Below, in pieces: positions 14,576-22,504 of a stretch of DNA of 51,453 nt. This DNA comes from Flavobacterium lacisediminis (GTDB lineage: Bacteria; Bacteroidota; Bacteroidia; Flavobacteriales; Flavobacteriaceae): positions 1-51,453 of the forward strand of contig NZ_JAPCIO010000010.1 in the NCBI RefSeq assembly GCF_025909975.1, written 5' to 3'. The notes beneath the pieces were generated by a model, which worked only from the letters and a program-made list of their open reading frames with translations, did no database searches and was not told the DNA's origin. The position numbers and the translations under genes are program-made. Each line of letters starts with the position of its first letter. Position 1 is the stretch's first letter.

Positions 14576-15130
14576 ATGAAAAATTCCATTAAAACTTTAT
14601 TATTAGCAAGTTTACTAATCACCTTTGGATGTAAACAAGGCGAAGAAACGGCATCAGAAGCAACATCTGAAACTACAGAAGTATCATCTGGCGGACAAGA
14701 AAATGTAGTAGATGCAACATCAAACCCAAACATTGTACAAACTGCAATTGGAAGTAAAGATCACACAACATTGGTTACAGCAGTAAAAGCTGCAGGATTA
14801 GTAACTTCTTTAAGTAATGCTGGACCATTTACTGTATTTGCACCAACTAACGCCGCATTTGATAAATTACCTGCTGGAACCGTAGAAGGATTATTAAAAC
14901 CTGAGAAAAAAGGAGATTTAGAAAACATTTTAGGCTATCACACTTATGTAGGTTCATTAAAAACAGAATACATGCAAGACGGTCAAGAATTTGACATGGT
15001 ATATGGTGGAAAAGTAAAAATCACTAAAAAAGACGGAAAAACATTCGTAAACGGTTCCGAAATTGTGGCATCCATTGAAACATCAAATGGAATTATCCAC
15101 GTAATTGGCGACGTTTTACTTCCAAAATAA
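14576..15130 (+). CDS. Fasciclin-domain lipoprotein
   Basis: A 184-residue protein. Start ATG 14576 gives a lipoprotein signal (LLASLLITFGC). After a Ser/Thr/Glu-rich linker comes one fasciclin (FAS1) domain from about residue 50 to the end, with signatures FTVFAPTNAAFDKLP and IHVIGDVLLPK. FAS1 domains mediate adhesion or protein contacts; the partner here is unknown. It has a candidate Fnr-like operator upstream and a terminator downstream, so it is probably a single-gene unit of the same regulon. Confidence 0.9.
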   Translation: MKNSIKTLLLASLLITFGCKQGEETASEATSETTEVSSGGQENVVDATSNPNIVQTAIGSKDHTTLVTAVKAAGLVTSLSNAGPFTVFAPTNAAFDKLPAGTVEGLLKPEKKGDLENILGYHTYVGSLKTEYMQDGQEFDMVYGGKVKITKKDGKTFVNGSEIVASIETSNGIIHVIGDVLLPK

Positions 15131-15162
15131 GAAACAATTATTAATTCATCTTTTATAAAGGT

Positions 15163-15195
15163 AAAAAGCGTAGACTTCAACAGTTTACGCTTTTT
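15163..15195. terminator. Bidirectional terminator between fasciclin gene and nos operon
   Basis: AAAAAGCGTA (15163-15172) and TACGCTTTTT (15186-15195) form a perfect 10-bp stem with T-runs on both strands. It separates two convergent transcription units. Confidence 0.9.
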
Positions 15196-15198
15196 ATT

Positions 15199-15642
15199 TT
15201 ATATGCCTCCTAATCGAATTAAAGAACCTAAAACCAACATCGATATGGCAATCAAAGTTACAACTATGATAAGAATCGAAACATAATAATATCTTTTTGG
15301 GGTAAGCTTTGGAAAAATAAAAAGTTGGGCCGAAATGGCTAATGTTAACGAAGTAATAAACAAAATAAGTTTGATGGAAATTACTTTTTCAATTCCGTTT
15401 GAGAAGGAAAACCATTTGGTAATGGTAACATCATAATCGTAGGCCATTAAAATTCCAGTAATCACAAGCGTAATTAAAGAAGGCATTCCGATAGGTTCAA
15501 ACTTATTTTTGAAAGCTTTTAATTTTTCTAAATTTTTGGTTTTGATGGCTTCAGGTAAATAACGAAAAGCCAAAATAAGATGTCCTCCAATCCAAACGGT
15601 TGCAGCTAATAAATGGATAATTAATAAGAAATGATGATACAT
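15199..15642 (-). CDS. CopD-like membrane protein
   Basis: A 147-residue protein with four membrane helices. The N-terminal IHLLAATVWIGGHLILA matches the CopD/YwqH-type H-x6-WxGG pattern seen in copper-resistance D domains and related haem proteins. It is the last gene of the nos operon and its ATG overlaps the stop of the truncated haemoglobin by one base. Roles in copper passage or in haem-linked electron transfer are both possible. The family is reasonably clear; the substrate is not. Confidence 0.75.
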   Translation of the reverse strand: MYHHFLLIIHLLAATVWIGGHLILAFRYLPEAIKTKNLEKLKAFKNKFEPIGMPSLITLVITGILMAYDYDVTITKWFSFSNGIEKVISIKLILFITSLTLAISAQLFIFPKLTPKRYYYVSILIIVVTLIAISMLVLGSLIRLGGI

Positions 15643-16013
15643 TAACCTAAGGTTTTATACATAATTACATTAGCAATATTAAGTGCTCTTTCTTTTATTT
15701 CAGTAGCTTTTTCTCCTTCAAATAATTCATCAACTGTTTTAGTAAATAAAATTACCCAATGTTCAAAATGTTCGGGTTTCATTGGACATTTACTATGTAA
15801 ATCTTTATGTACTTGCATGGGACTTCCGTTGTAATTTCCAGTGTAGAAAAGGATGTTTTCCCAAAAATCGTACATTCTGGGTAAATGAGTTTCCCAATTT
15901 ACCTGGGCAACTTCGGTAAACAGAAAACCGATAACTGCATCGGTTTTGATTTTATCATAAAAGGTATCGACTAAAAGTTCAATATCTTTTCTATTTCTAA
16001 TATCTGTTTTCAT
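15642..16013 (-). CDS. Group III truncated haemoglobin
   Basis: A 123-residue globin. FYDKIKTDAVIGFLFTEV and HLPRMYDFWENILFYTGNYNGSPMQVHKDLH match group III truncated haemoglobins, with the proximal histidine in the VHKDLH stretch (about residue 69). The conserved tryptophan of HFEHWVILF is present. It is cotranscribed after nosY and so follows N2O reductase expression. A function in NO binding or detoxification, or in oxygen scavenging, is inferred from context. Confidence 0.9.
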   Translation of the reverse strand: MKTDIRNRKDIELLVDTFYDKIKTDAVIGFLFTEVAQVNWETHLPRMYDFWENILFYTGNYNGSPMQVHKDLHSKCPMKPEHFEHWVILFTKTVDELFEGEKATEIKERALNIANVIMYKTLG

Positions 16014-16036
16014 TTTGTAATTTGATTATATAGAAA

Positions 16037-16804
16037 TTACAAGTCTTTCTTGTTGAATTTTCGCATCGAAATGAAGAACGGAATAATTGCCCATAAACTC
16101 AACAATCCAAAAGAAACAATTAAGCCAATGGATGTACCAAAGAAATCTTTAAATATAGCGCCCGTGTACCCCATCATTGCTGAAACATCTAGATGCAATA
16201 AAATTTGAATTCGAGCCAAATCTATCGGACTAAAAGCGGTAATACCTACCATCATGTTTTCAATTGGATATTCGGCTAATTGAAACAATAAAAACAATAC
16301 CATTCCGTCAAATAATAGTGCGAAATACAACCAAATCATTATCGCTAAACCAATTCCTTTTGCTTTATCTCGGGTTAAAATTGAACTCAAAAAAGCCAAA
16401 GCAACAAATATGACCGAAATTAGACATCCATTGAGCAACATCATAAAACCGATACTATCTGGAGAATTAATCAATAATGGAATCCCTGCTCCAATAAAAA
16501 AAGCAAAAACCATTGCCGATGAAAGTCCGAAAAACAAACTCAACCAAATTTTTCTTCTTTTTATAGGTTGACTTAGCAAAAGCTCAATAAACTCAGCACT
16601 GTTGTACAAATAAATAGTCGCGAATAATATTGAAACCAATGGAACTGTAAATAAAATTACGTTTAAGATAGTCAATAATCCTTTTGCAGAATTATCTTCC
16701 AACTCAAAAGAACTCCAAGATAAAATTGACAAAATCAGCGTGTAAGCTAAAACAATCTTGTTTCGGATGATGTCGGATAATATGATTTTAATTATTCGGT
16801 TCAT
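16037..16804 (-). CDS. nosY: Nos ABC transporter permease
   Basis: A 255-residue protein with six membrane helices, of the NosY permease family, encoded directly after the ATPase gene with a 17-bp overlap. NosDFY is required to mature the copper centre CuZ of N2O reductase, with the complex thought to transfer copper or sulfur. Order and overlaps (nosL-nosD-nosF-nosY) are those of clade II nos clusters. Confidence 0.93.
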   Translation of the reverse strand: MNRIIKIILSDIIRNKIVLAYTLILSILSWSSFELEDNSAKGLLTILNVILFTVPLVSILFATIYLYNSAEFIELLLSQPIKRRKIWLSLFFGLSSAMVFAFFIGAGIPLLINSPDSIGFMMLLNGCLISVIFVALAFLSSILTRDKAKGIGLAIMIWLYFALLFDGMVLFLLFQLAEYPIENMMVGITAFSPIDLARIQILLHLDVSAMMGYTGAIFKDFFGTSIGLIVSFGLLSLWAIIPFFISMRKFNKKDL

Positions 16805-17510
16805 TTTGTTTGTTCTTTAAAATTTTGGCAATCGCTTTTGAGATTTTTCCTTCTCCTGTATTCGCTTTTAACTCTTCTACTTTTTGATGAAAATGCACTT
16901 TTCCTTCTTGCATAAAGATGATTTCTGTAATTAAATCGTCTAATTCACTTAGTAAATGAGATGTAATCAAAATCAATTTTCCTTTTTCTTTCTCTTTGAT
17001 AATTTTTTCTTTTAAAACCTCAGCCGCTAACGGATCTAAACCAGCAGTTGGTTCGTCCAAAATCAGTACATCTGGATTAAAAAGAAATGCTAAAACAGCA
17101 CTTACTTTTTGCGTGGTTCCTCCGGATAAAGTTCGCATTTGCTTGTCAAACATTTTCTCTAATTCGAAAGCGTGCAACAAATCTTCATCCAAATCATCCG
17201 CTGAATTACGAATCTTTTTTATCATTTCGATAATTTGACCAATCGTCATATTATCTGGATATCTTCCAATTTGAGGCATGTAGCCAATTTTTTCGCGATA
17301 CAAATACTCACCTAAAACAGAGTTTCCGTTGAAATGAATCGTACCCGAATCTGGTAACACCATTCCTAAAACCGCTTTTATCAAAGTGGTTTTTCCACAA
17401 CCATTAGGACCAATTAAAGCGATACACTCTCCTTTTTTACAAGAAAGATTGATGTTCTTTAAAACTTCAAATTTTCCAAATTTTTTGTTTAATTCTTTTA
17501 TTTCAATCAT
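16788..17510 (-). CDS. nosF: Nos ABC transporter ATP-binding protein
   Basis: A 240-residue ABC ATPase. Walker A GPNGCGKTT (about 33-41), signature LSGGTTQK (about 129-136) and Walker B VLILDEPTAGLDP are all intact. It overlaps nosD by 4 bp and nosY by 17 bp, so the three are translationally linked. It powers the NosDFY complex that matures the N2O reductase copper site. Confidence 0.95.
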   Translation of the reverse strand: MIEIKELNKKFGKFEVLKNINLSCKKGECIALIGPNGCGKTTLIKAVLGMVLPDSGTIHFNGNSVLGEYLYREKIGYMPQIGRYPDNMTIGQIIEMIKKIRNSADDLDEDLLHAFELEKMFDKQMRTLSGGTTQKVSAVLAFLFNPDVLILDEPTAGLDPLAAEVLKEKIIKEKEKGKLILITSHLLSELDDLITEIIFMQEGKVHFHQKVEELKANTGEGKISKAIAKILKNKQNEPNN

Positions 17511-18739
17511 AGCGGCAGTGACTTCATTAAAGGCTTATTATCTATAAAATTATCAGGTGTTATACTGGGCAATACTTTTTCGGATTTATCTAAAAGCGTT
17601 ATCATAAAACTCCTATATAATAACATAGCAGAAGGCGTATTTTCGGTAAGAACAGCAAATAAGCTTAACGGATGATAAGGAACATCTCCCATTCCATCTT
17701 TGTCCAAATCGTAACCTTCATATTTATCCCAATAATTAGCATTGAACGTATTTAAAACCAAACTTCCATTGGTACTAATATCGAAAGTGTTTTTTAAGAA
17801 ATTATTGTTTACGATCTCGTTTTCCATGCAACTGGCTTGGATTTTCATTCCCCAACCATTCGATTCGAAAATGTTTTTCTCCACTTTGATGCGAGACGTT
17901 CCTTCCATATAAATTCCAGAAGTATTTCGTGCAAAACGATTATTGAAAATATAACTATCCGAGATTTCTTTTAGTAATAATCCGTAAGCTGAATCGCCCC
18001 AATTTTCCTCGAAATAGTTATTAAACATTTTTACGTTTTTAGTAAACATTACGGCTACTCCTGCTCCATTGTTCTTGAAAACATTGGTTATGTAAGCATC
18101 ATCATTAGAAAACATAAAATGTAATCCGTAACGTATGTTGTTGTTCGCAATGTTTCTCCAAATTACAGATTGCGTTACAAATTCGAAATAAATACCGTCT
18201 CGGTGCCCCGTAATTTTGTTTCCAATAATTTGCAGATTAGTACTTTTCCAGCAATGTATTCCGTTTCCAATCAATTGCTCTGCCTTACCATATGCTTTGA
18301 TTACATTATTCTTAACAATACAATTAGTACTGTTTTGAAGGTAAATTCCGAAGAAGTTATTATCTAAAATATTTCCTTGAATAAGTACGTTATTTTTATC
18401 ATAAACTCGTATTCCACAAGGATCATTTAAAGCGGCATAACCTGAATTAATTACTTTAAATCCTTTTACCACCACATCATCAGCGTTAATTGACACTACT
18501 TCATTTTTATTCTGACCATCTAAAACAGGGAAGTTTTTACCAACGAAATGAATCTTTTTATTGATCAAAATCGTTCCCTCTTTATAAACACCAAAATGTA
18601 CAATAATCGTATCGCCATCTTTTGCTAATGCAAGGGCTTGCTTGATTTTCTTAACTGAAAAGTTAGCACCTACCTGGATAGTAGCTGCTTTCCCAATTGA
18701 AAAAAACAAAAGGAATACTATGAAACTAATTTTTTTCAT
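17507..18739 (-). CDS. nosD: Nitrous oxide reductase maturation protein NosD
   Basis: A 410-residue periplasmic protein from ATG 18739, which follows nosL with a one-base overlap; a TTG at 18766 is less likely because it lacks the signal-peptide start. The signal peptide covers residues 1-18. The body is a right-handed beta-helix with repeated N-x-I/F turns such as NVLIQGNILDNNFFG and NCIVKNNVIKAYG. It works with NosF and NosY in assembling the CuZ centre. Confidence 0.95.
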   Translation of the reverse strand: MKKISFIVFLLFFSIGKAATIQVGANFSVKKIKQALALAKDGDTIIVHFGVYKEGTILINKKIHFVGKNFPVLDGQNKNEVVSINADDVVVKGFKVINSGYAALNDPCGIRVYDKNNVLIQGNILDNNFFGIYLQNSTNCIVKNNVIKAYGKAEQLIGNGIHCWKSTNLQIIGNKITGHRDGIYFEFVTQSVIWRNIANNNIRYGLHFMFSNDDAYITNVFKNNGAGVAVMFTKNVKMFNNYFEENWGDSAYGLLLKEISDSYIFNNRFARNTSGIYMEGTSRIKVEKNIFESNGWGMKIQASCMENEIVNNNFLKNTFDISTNGSLVLNTFNANYWDKYEGYDLDKDGMGDVPYHPLSLFAVLTENTPSAMLLYRSFMITLLDKSEKVLPSITPDNFIDNKPLMKSLPL

Positions 18740-19164
18740 TAATACATTGTGAAAACTTGTTCCCAAGTTAACATTTTGGCATTAAGTTGTTTTTGAAAAT
18801 TATCTTGGTCTTTATCGGATGCAAACGCTGCAAAATTACCTCGCATGGGAGAATTTATAGAACCTCCACGTAAGTAAAAACTCTGTTCGGCTGGAATTAA
18901 AGTATTGTCTTTTGCGTAATCGTTAACAAAAAAAGATTGTACTTGTACATTCGCATTTTCTTTTGCGTATAATAACATGCAAGACAAATCATCAAACTTG
19001 TAATAGCGTCCTTTTTTAGTCAATAATTCGGCACCAAATTTTCCGTTTGAAATGGTCATTTTGCAAAATTCGCAAGTATCAACATTAAGTTTAATAGGAT
19101 TTGGTTCGTTTGAAACACACGAAATCATAAAAATCGACGAAAATAAAAGTACAATCTTCTTCAT
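18739..19164 (-). CDS. nosL: NosL copper-chaperone lipoprotein
   Basis: A 141-residue lipoprotein (lipobox MISC). The segment CEFCKMTISNGKFGAELL carries the Cys and Met ligands with which NosL binds Cu(I). It delivers copper to apo-N2O reductase through NosDFY. It lies between the nosB-like gene and nosD in the operon, with 11 bp to the former and a one-base overlap with the latter. Confidence 0.93.
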   Translation of the reverse strand: MKKIVLLFSSIFMISCVSNEPNPIKLNVDTCEFCKMTISNGKFGAELLTKKGRYYKFDDLSCMLLYAKENANVQVQSFFVNDYAKDNTLIPAEQSFYLRGGSINSPMRGNFAAFASDKDQDNFQKQLNAKMLTWEQVFTMY

Positions 19165-19175
19165 AACTAAATGGT

Positions 19176-19760
19176 TTATTTTCTTTTGAATAAATTGAAT
19201 TCTTTAAATACAATGTAAAATAGCATTACACCTGCACCAATTAACATCCATCCACCAATATCAGGAATCGAGTAGGCTCCAAAATTCAATAGTTGTTTGT
19301 ATCCAATTAACGGTGGTTGATAGGCCATTCCAGGTACTTTAATAGCTGCATTAGGATCTAAATTGTGTCCGTATTCGTAATTCCATCGATAAAAATCTAC
19401 TCCTGCTAAGATAACGAAAAGTATAAAGGTTCCGAAAAATGCTAATACGAATTTTCTATTATTGATAAAAATTAAAGCTAACGAAATAAGTGAAAAAGCA
19501 CCAATTATGTATGGCAAAATTTTAAATTCGATAAAATTCTCGGTGTGCAAAGTTGCCATTCCTATGTAGTGATTTAAACCGTTTATGATTTCTACATCGC
19601 CACCAATTTTATTAGCGTGTAATTTTAGTACCAAACCTTCAGGATATTGAGGCGCATCTAAATCGATTTGCCACATAGGAACGAATAAAGAACCTATAAA
19701 CAATCCTGCAATAATAAATAAAATGATTTTTGAAACTAAAGCAAGTTTTGTAGTTTCCAT
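19176..19760 (-). CDS. NosB-like membrane protein of clade II nos clusters
   Basis: A 194-residue protein with four predicted membrane helices and a long extracytoplasmic stretch after the first (FVPMWQIDLDAPQYPEGLVLKL). It directly follows nosZ, where clade II (atypical) nos operons carry nosB, a membrane protein of unknown function. DFYRWNYEYGHNLDPNAAI and the C-terminal GGWMLIGAGVMLFY look conserved in type. The assignment as NosB rests on position and topology, so the gene symbol is left empty. Confidence 0.75.
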   Translation of the reverse strand: METTKLALVSKIILFIIAGLFIGSLFVPMWQIDLDAPQYPEGLVLKLHANKIGGDVEIINGLNHYIGMATLHTENFIEFKILPYIIGAFSLISLALIFINNRKFVLAFFGTFILFVILAGVDFYRWNYEYGHNLDPNAAIKVPGMAYQPPLIGYKQLLNFGAYSIPDIGGWMLIGAGVMLFYIVFKEFNLFKRK

Positions 19761-19774
19761 AAAATTGAGTTTAA

Positions 19775-19804
19775 AAAAGGGACAAAAGTTACTTTGCCCC
19801 TTTT
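19775..19804 (-). terminator. Terminator-like hairpin between nosZ and the nosB-like gene
   Basis: On the minus strand AAAAGGGGCAAA pairs with TTTGTCCCTTTT (one G-U) in a 12-bp stem followed by T's. As it lies inside the nos operon it probably gives partial termination or protects the nosZ 3' end, leaving more nosZ than maturation mRNA. Confidence 0.65.
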
Positions 19805-19813
19805 GTTAAAAAT

Positions 19814-21793
19814 TTATTTTGTTGCTGGTACGTTTGTTCCTAAACTAAATTGTAATGGAACATTTGAACCTTTTGGAGATACTCTAATGTATCCTTGCAT
19901 TTCTTGGTGTAACGCACTACAGAAGTCGGTACAGTAGAATGGAAACGTTCCTACTCTGTCTGGAATCCATTTTAATGTAGTAGTTTCTCCAGGCATGATT
20001 AATAATTCACCATTATTAGCACCTTTCACAGCAAATCCGTGAGGTACATCCCAATCTTGTTCTAAGTTGGTTATGTGGAAATATACTTCATCACCTAAGA
20101 AAACGCCTTCAATGTTATCAGGAGCAAAGTGAGATCGGATAGAGGTCATGTACACATGAACTTTATTTCCTTCTCTAACTACTTTTGCTTCTTTTTCACC
20201 TTTTGCAGCGTATGGATGTTTGTTATCATCTAATTTATAGAATTTCAACTGACCATTGTTTCGAATTAAATCTGCCGGAGCTGCTTGTGCGTAGTGAGGC
20301 TCTCCAATGGTTGGGAAATCTAAAATCAGCTTCATTTTATCGCCACTAATATCAAATATTTGTGCTGATTGCGCTAACTCAGGACCTGTTGGTAAATAAC
20401 GGTCTTTAGTAATTTTGTTGTACGCTACTAAGTATTTACCAAATGGTTTTTTACTATCTCCACCAGGAATACATAAGTGACCTACTGAGTAATAAGTTGC
20501 AACGCGGTCTAATACTTTTAACGTTTTGATATCCCATTTCACAACTTCAGAAGAAACGAAGAAAGTCGTATAAGCATTTCCTTTTCCGTCAAATTCTGTG
20601 TGTAATGGACCTAAACCTGGTTTTTGAACTTCACCATGTAAAGCTGCTTCGTATTTCACAACTGGAATTCCTCCATAGTCGCCTTCAAATTTTTTCCCTT
20701 TGATGGCAGATTGTAATTTATCAAAACTAAATACAGGAATTAAAGCTGCTAATTTACCAGAACCTACGATGAATTCTCCTGTTGGGTCAACGTCACAACC
20801 GTGAGGTGATTTTGGACAAGGAATCATATAACAAATATCTTTTAATTCAGAAGCATCTAAAACCAATACTTCATCTTTCATAACAGATTTTGCAGAGTGT
20901 GTATGCTCATCCCAAGTGTTGTGCGCATATTTCACTTTCTGTTTTTTACCTTTTCCAGCTTTGATGTACTCTTCTGCTTTTTTCCAGTTCACAGCCATGA
21001 TAAAGTCTTTATCTTTTTGAGAAGCATTTACTTCTAACAATGTGTTGGCTTGTTCTGTATTGTAGCAAGAGAAAAAGAACCATCCGTGAGATTTTCCTTT
21101 ACCAGCATGCGAAAGGTCAAAATTTACACCAGGAGTTACAATTTGGAAAGCCAAATCCATTTCTCCCGATTTTTTATCAACACTTACAAAACTGATATGT
21201 CCTTTGTAATTCTCTTTATAAGTATTGATTGGAACATCTCCATTAGAATAATCGGCAGGAACACTAAAACGAGTACCCGCTACCACATATTCTGTATTTT
21301 CAGTAATGAATGGAGAAGAGTGATTACCTCCACTGTTTGGAAGCTCGATAATTTCAGCCGTTTTAAATGTTTTTAAATCAATTCTAGCAATACGTGGGGT
21401 ATTGTTAGCATTCCCAAAAACCCAACGACCATCAACTTCACCGTTAGTTTGAGACATTTCGGTGTGGTGTAAATCGTCCCAAGGTACAAATCCGTGAGAA
21501 GTGTTTAACATTGGTTTTGTTTCTTCGCTGTATCCCCAACCTTTTTCTGGGTCAACCGAAAATACAGGAATAACTCTGAATAAACGTCCGCTTGGTAATC
21601 CGTAAACACTTAATTGTCCACTAAAACCACCTGAAACGAAATTGTAAAACTCATCGTATTTTCCTGGTGCAACATACGCTTTCTCAGCAGCGTCGCCACT
21701 TACAGCATCTCCTGAGCTTTTTGGCTTACAAGAAGTCACAAACGCACTTCCCAAGGCAATTACTAAAATTGCCTGTACAAATTTATTTTTCAT
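19814..21793 (-). CDS. nosZ: Nitrous oxide reductase, clade II Sec-dependent lipoprotein
   Basis: Reduces N2O to N2 in the periplasm. ATG 21793 gives a 659-residue precursor with a Sec lipoprotein signal (SAFVTSC) and no twin-arginine motif, which marks the clade II type. CuZ histidines are visible in DDLHHTEMS, SHAGKGKSHGW, SPHGCDVD, GPLHTEFD and GEPHYAQA. The C-terminal cupredoxin carries CuA: FYCTDFCSALHQEMQGY (C-x3-C-x3-H-x2-M) plus the upstream His of DVPHGF. It follows the cytochrome c gene and precedes the maturation genes. Confidence 0.98.
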   Translation of the reverse strand: MKNKFVQAILVIALGSAFVTSCKPKSSGDAVSGDAAEKAYVAPGKYDEFYNFVSGGFSGQLSVYGLPSGRLFRVIPVFSVDPEKGWGYSEETKPMLNTSHGFVPWDDLHHTEMSQTNGEVDGRWVFGNANNTPRIARIDLKTFKTAEIIELPNSGGNHSSPFITENTEYVVAGTRFSVPADYSNGDVPINTYKENYKGHISFVSVDKKSGEMDLAFQIVTPGVNFDLSHAGKGKSHGWFFFSCYNTEQANTLLEVNASQKDKDFIMAVNWKKAEEYIKAGKGKKQKVKYAHNTWDEHTHSAKSVMKDEVLVLDASELKDICYMIPCPKSPHGCDVDPTGEFIVGSGKLAALIPVFSFDKLQSAIKGKKFEGDYGGIPVVKYEAALHGEVQKPGLGPLHTEFDGKGNAYTTFFVSSEVVKWDIKTLKVLDRVATYYSVGHLCIPGGDSKKPFGKYLVAYNKITKDRYLPTGPELAQSAQIFDISGDKMKLILDFPTIGEPHYAQAAPADLIRNNGQLKFYKLDDNKHPYAAKGEKEAKVVREGNKVHVYMTSIRSHFAPDNIEGVFLGDEVYFHITNLEQDWDVPHGFAVKGANNGELLIMPGETTTLKWIPDRVGTFPFYCTDFCSALHQEMQGYIRVSPKGSNVPLQFSLGTNVPATK

Positions 21794-21854
21794 GATATAT
21801 GTAGTTAAATTAAGGTATCGCATTACTTTCACTTAACACAATACCTTTTTACGT

Positions 21855-22337
21855 TTATTTTACACCGTCATTTTTACGCATATACTCTAGAATTCCTCTA
21901 GCTTCATCGTCTGAAATACCTTGATTAGGCATACGAACCAAACAAATTTCCAATTGTGCTTGCACTTCAGGATCTTTGTCAATCATAGGATCTGGATTAG
22001 TAATAAAGTTCATAATCCATTGAGGTGTTCTTCTTTCAGTTACTCCTTTCCAACCTGGACCCACTAATTTTTCATCAGTCATTTTATGACATGATGTACA
22101 TTTTACACCAGCAACTTCTTCCCCTTTAGAAGCCATTGCTTGGTCTAATGTTGCGCCTAATTCAACAGTGTCGTATTTTCCTTCGCCACGTTTTGGATCA
22201 TACGAAGCCGGATCAGCGGCTGCTTCTGTTGTTGCTTCACCTCCAGCAGGTTGATAATTATCCTCAGCAGATGCTTCTTTTTTACCGCATGCTACAGCTA
22301 AAGCAAGAGATAAAACAAGTAAAATTGATTTGTTCAT
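21855..22337 (-). CDS. Cytochrome c lipoprotein, probable electron donor to NosZ
   Basis: A 160-residue lipoprotein (lipobox LAVAC) with one haem-c site, CTSCH, near residue 81 and a methionine ligand in VRMPNQGIS near residue 136. It is the first gene of the nos operon, directly after the operator and promoter. Small c-type cytochromes next to nosZ are common in clade II clusters and are thought to pass electrons from the quinol or bc1 chain to CuA. No nosR is present in this window. Confidence 0.9.
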   Translation of the reverse strand: MNKSILLVLSLALAVACGKKEASAEDNYQPAGGEATTEAAADPASYDPKRGEGKYDTVELGATLDQAMASKGEEVAGVKCTSCHKMTDEKLVGPGWKGVTERRTPQWIMNFITNPDPMIDKDPEVQAQLEICLVRMPNQGISDDEARGILEYMRKNDGVK

Positions 22338-22364
22338 GATATTTTAATATTAAAATTATTACTA

Positions 22365-22409
22365 CAAATTTCTGAAATTGAGCGCTTTAAAAGTATGATT
22401 ACAATCATA
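22365..22409 (-). promoter_or_regulatory. Fnr/Dnr-like operator and -7 box for the nos operon
   Basis: TATGATTACAATCATA (22394-22409) is a perfect palindrome. The minus-strand -7 box GAAATTTG (22372-22365) has one mismatch and lies 33 bp away, centre to centre. The cytochrome ATG is at 22337. Confidence 0.75.
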
Positions 22410-22504
22410 AAAAAGGATATTTTTATCTTTATTATTAACAATTGTTGAACAAAAAAAGGCTGTTTATAAAAATTAAATACCCCTCAGTATTAAGTAATTA
22501 TCTT

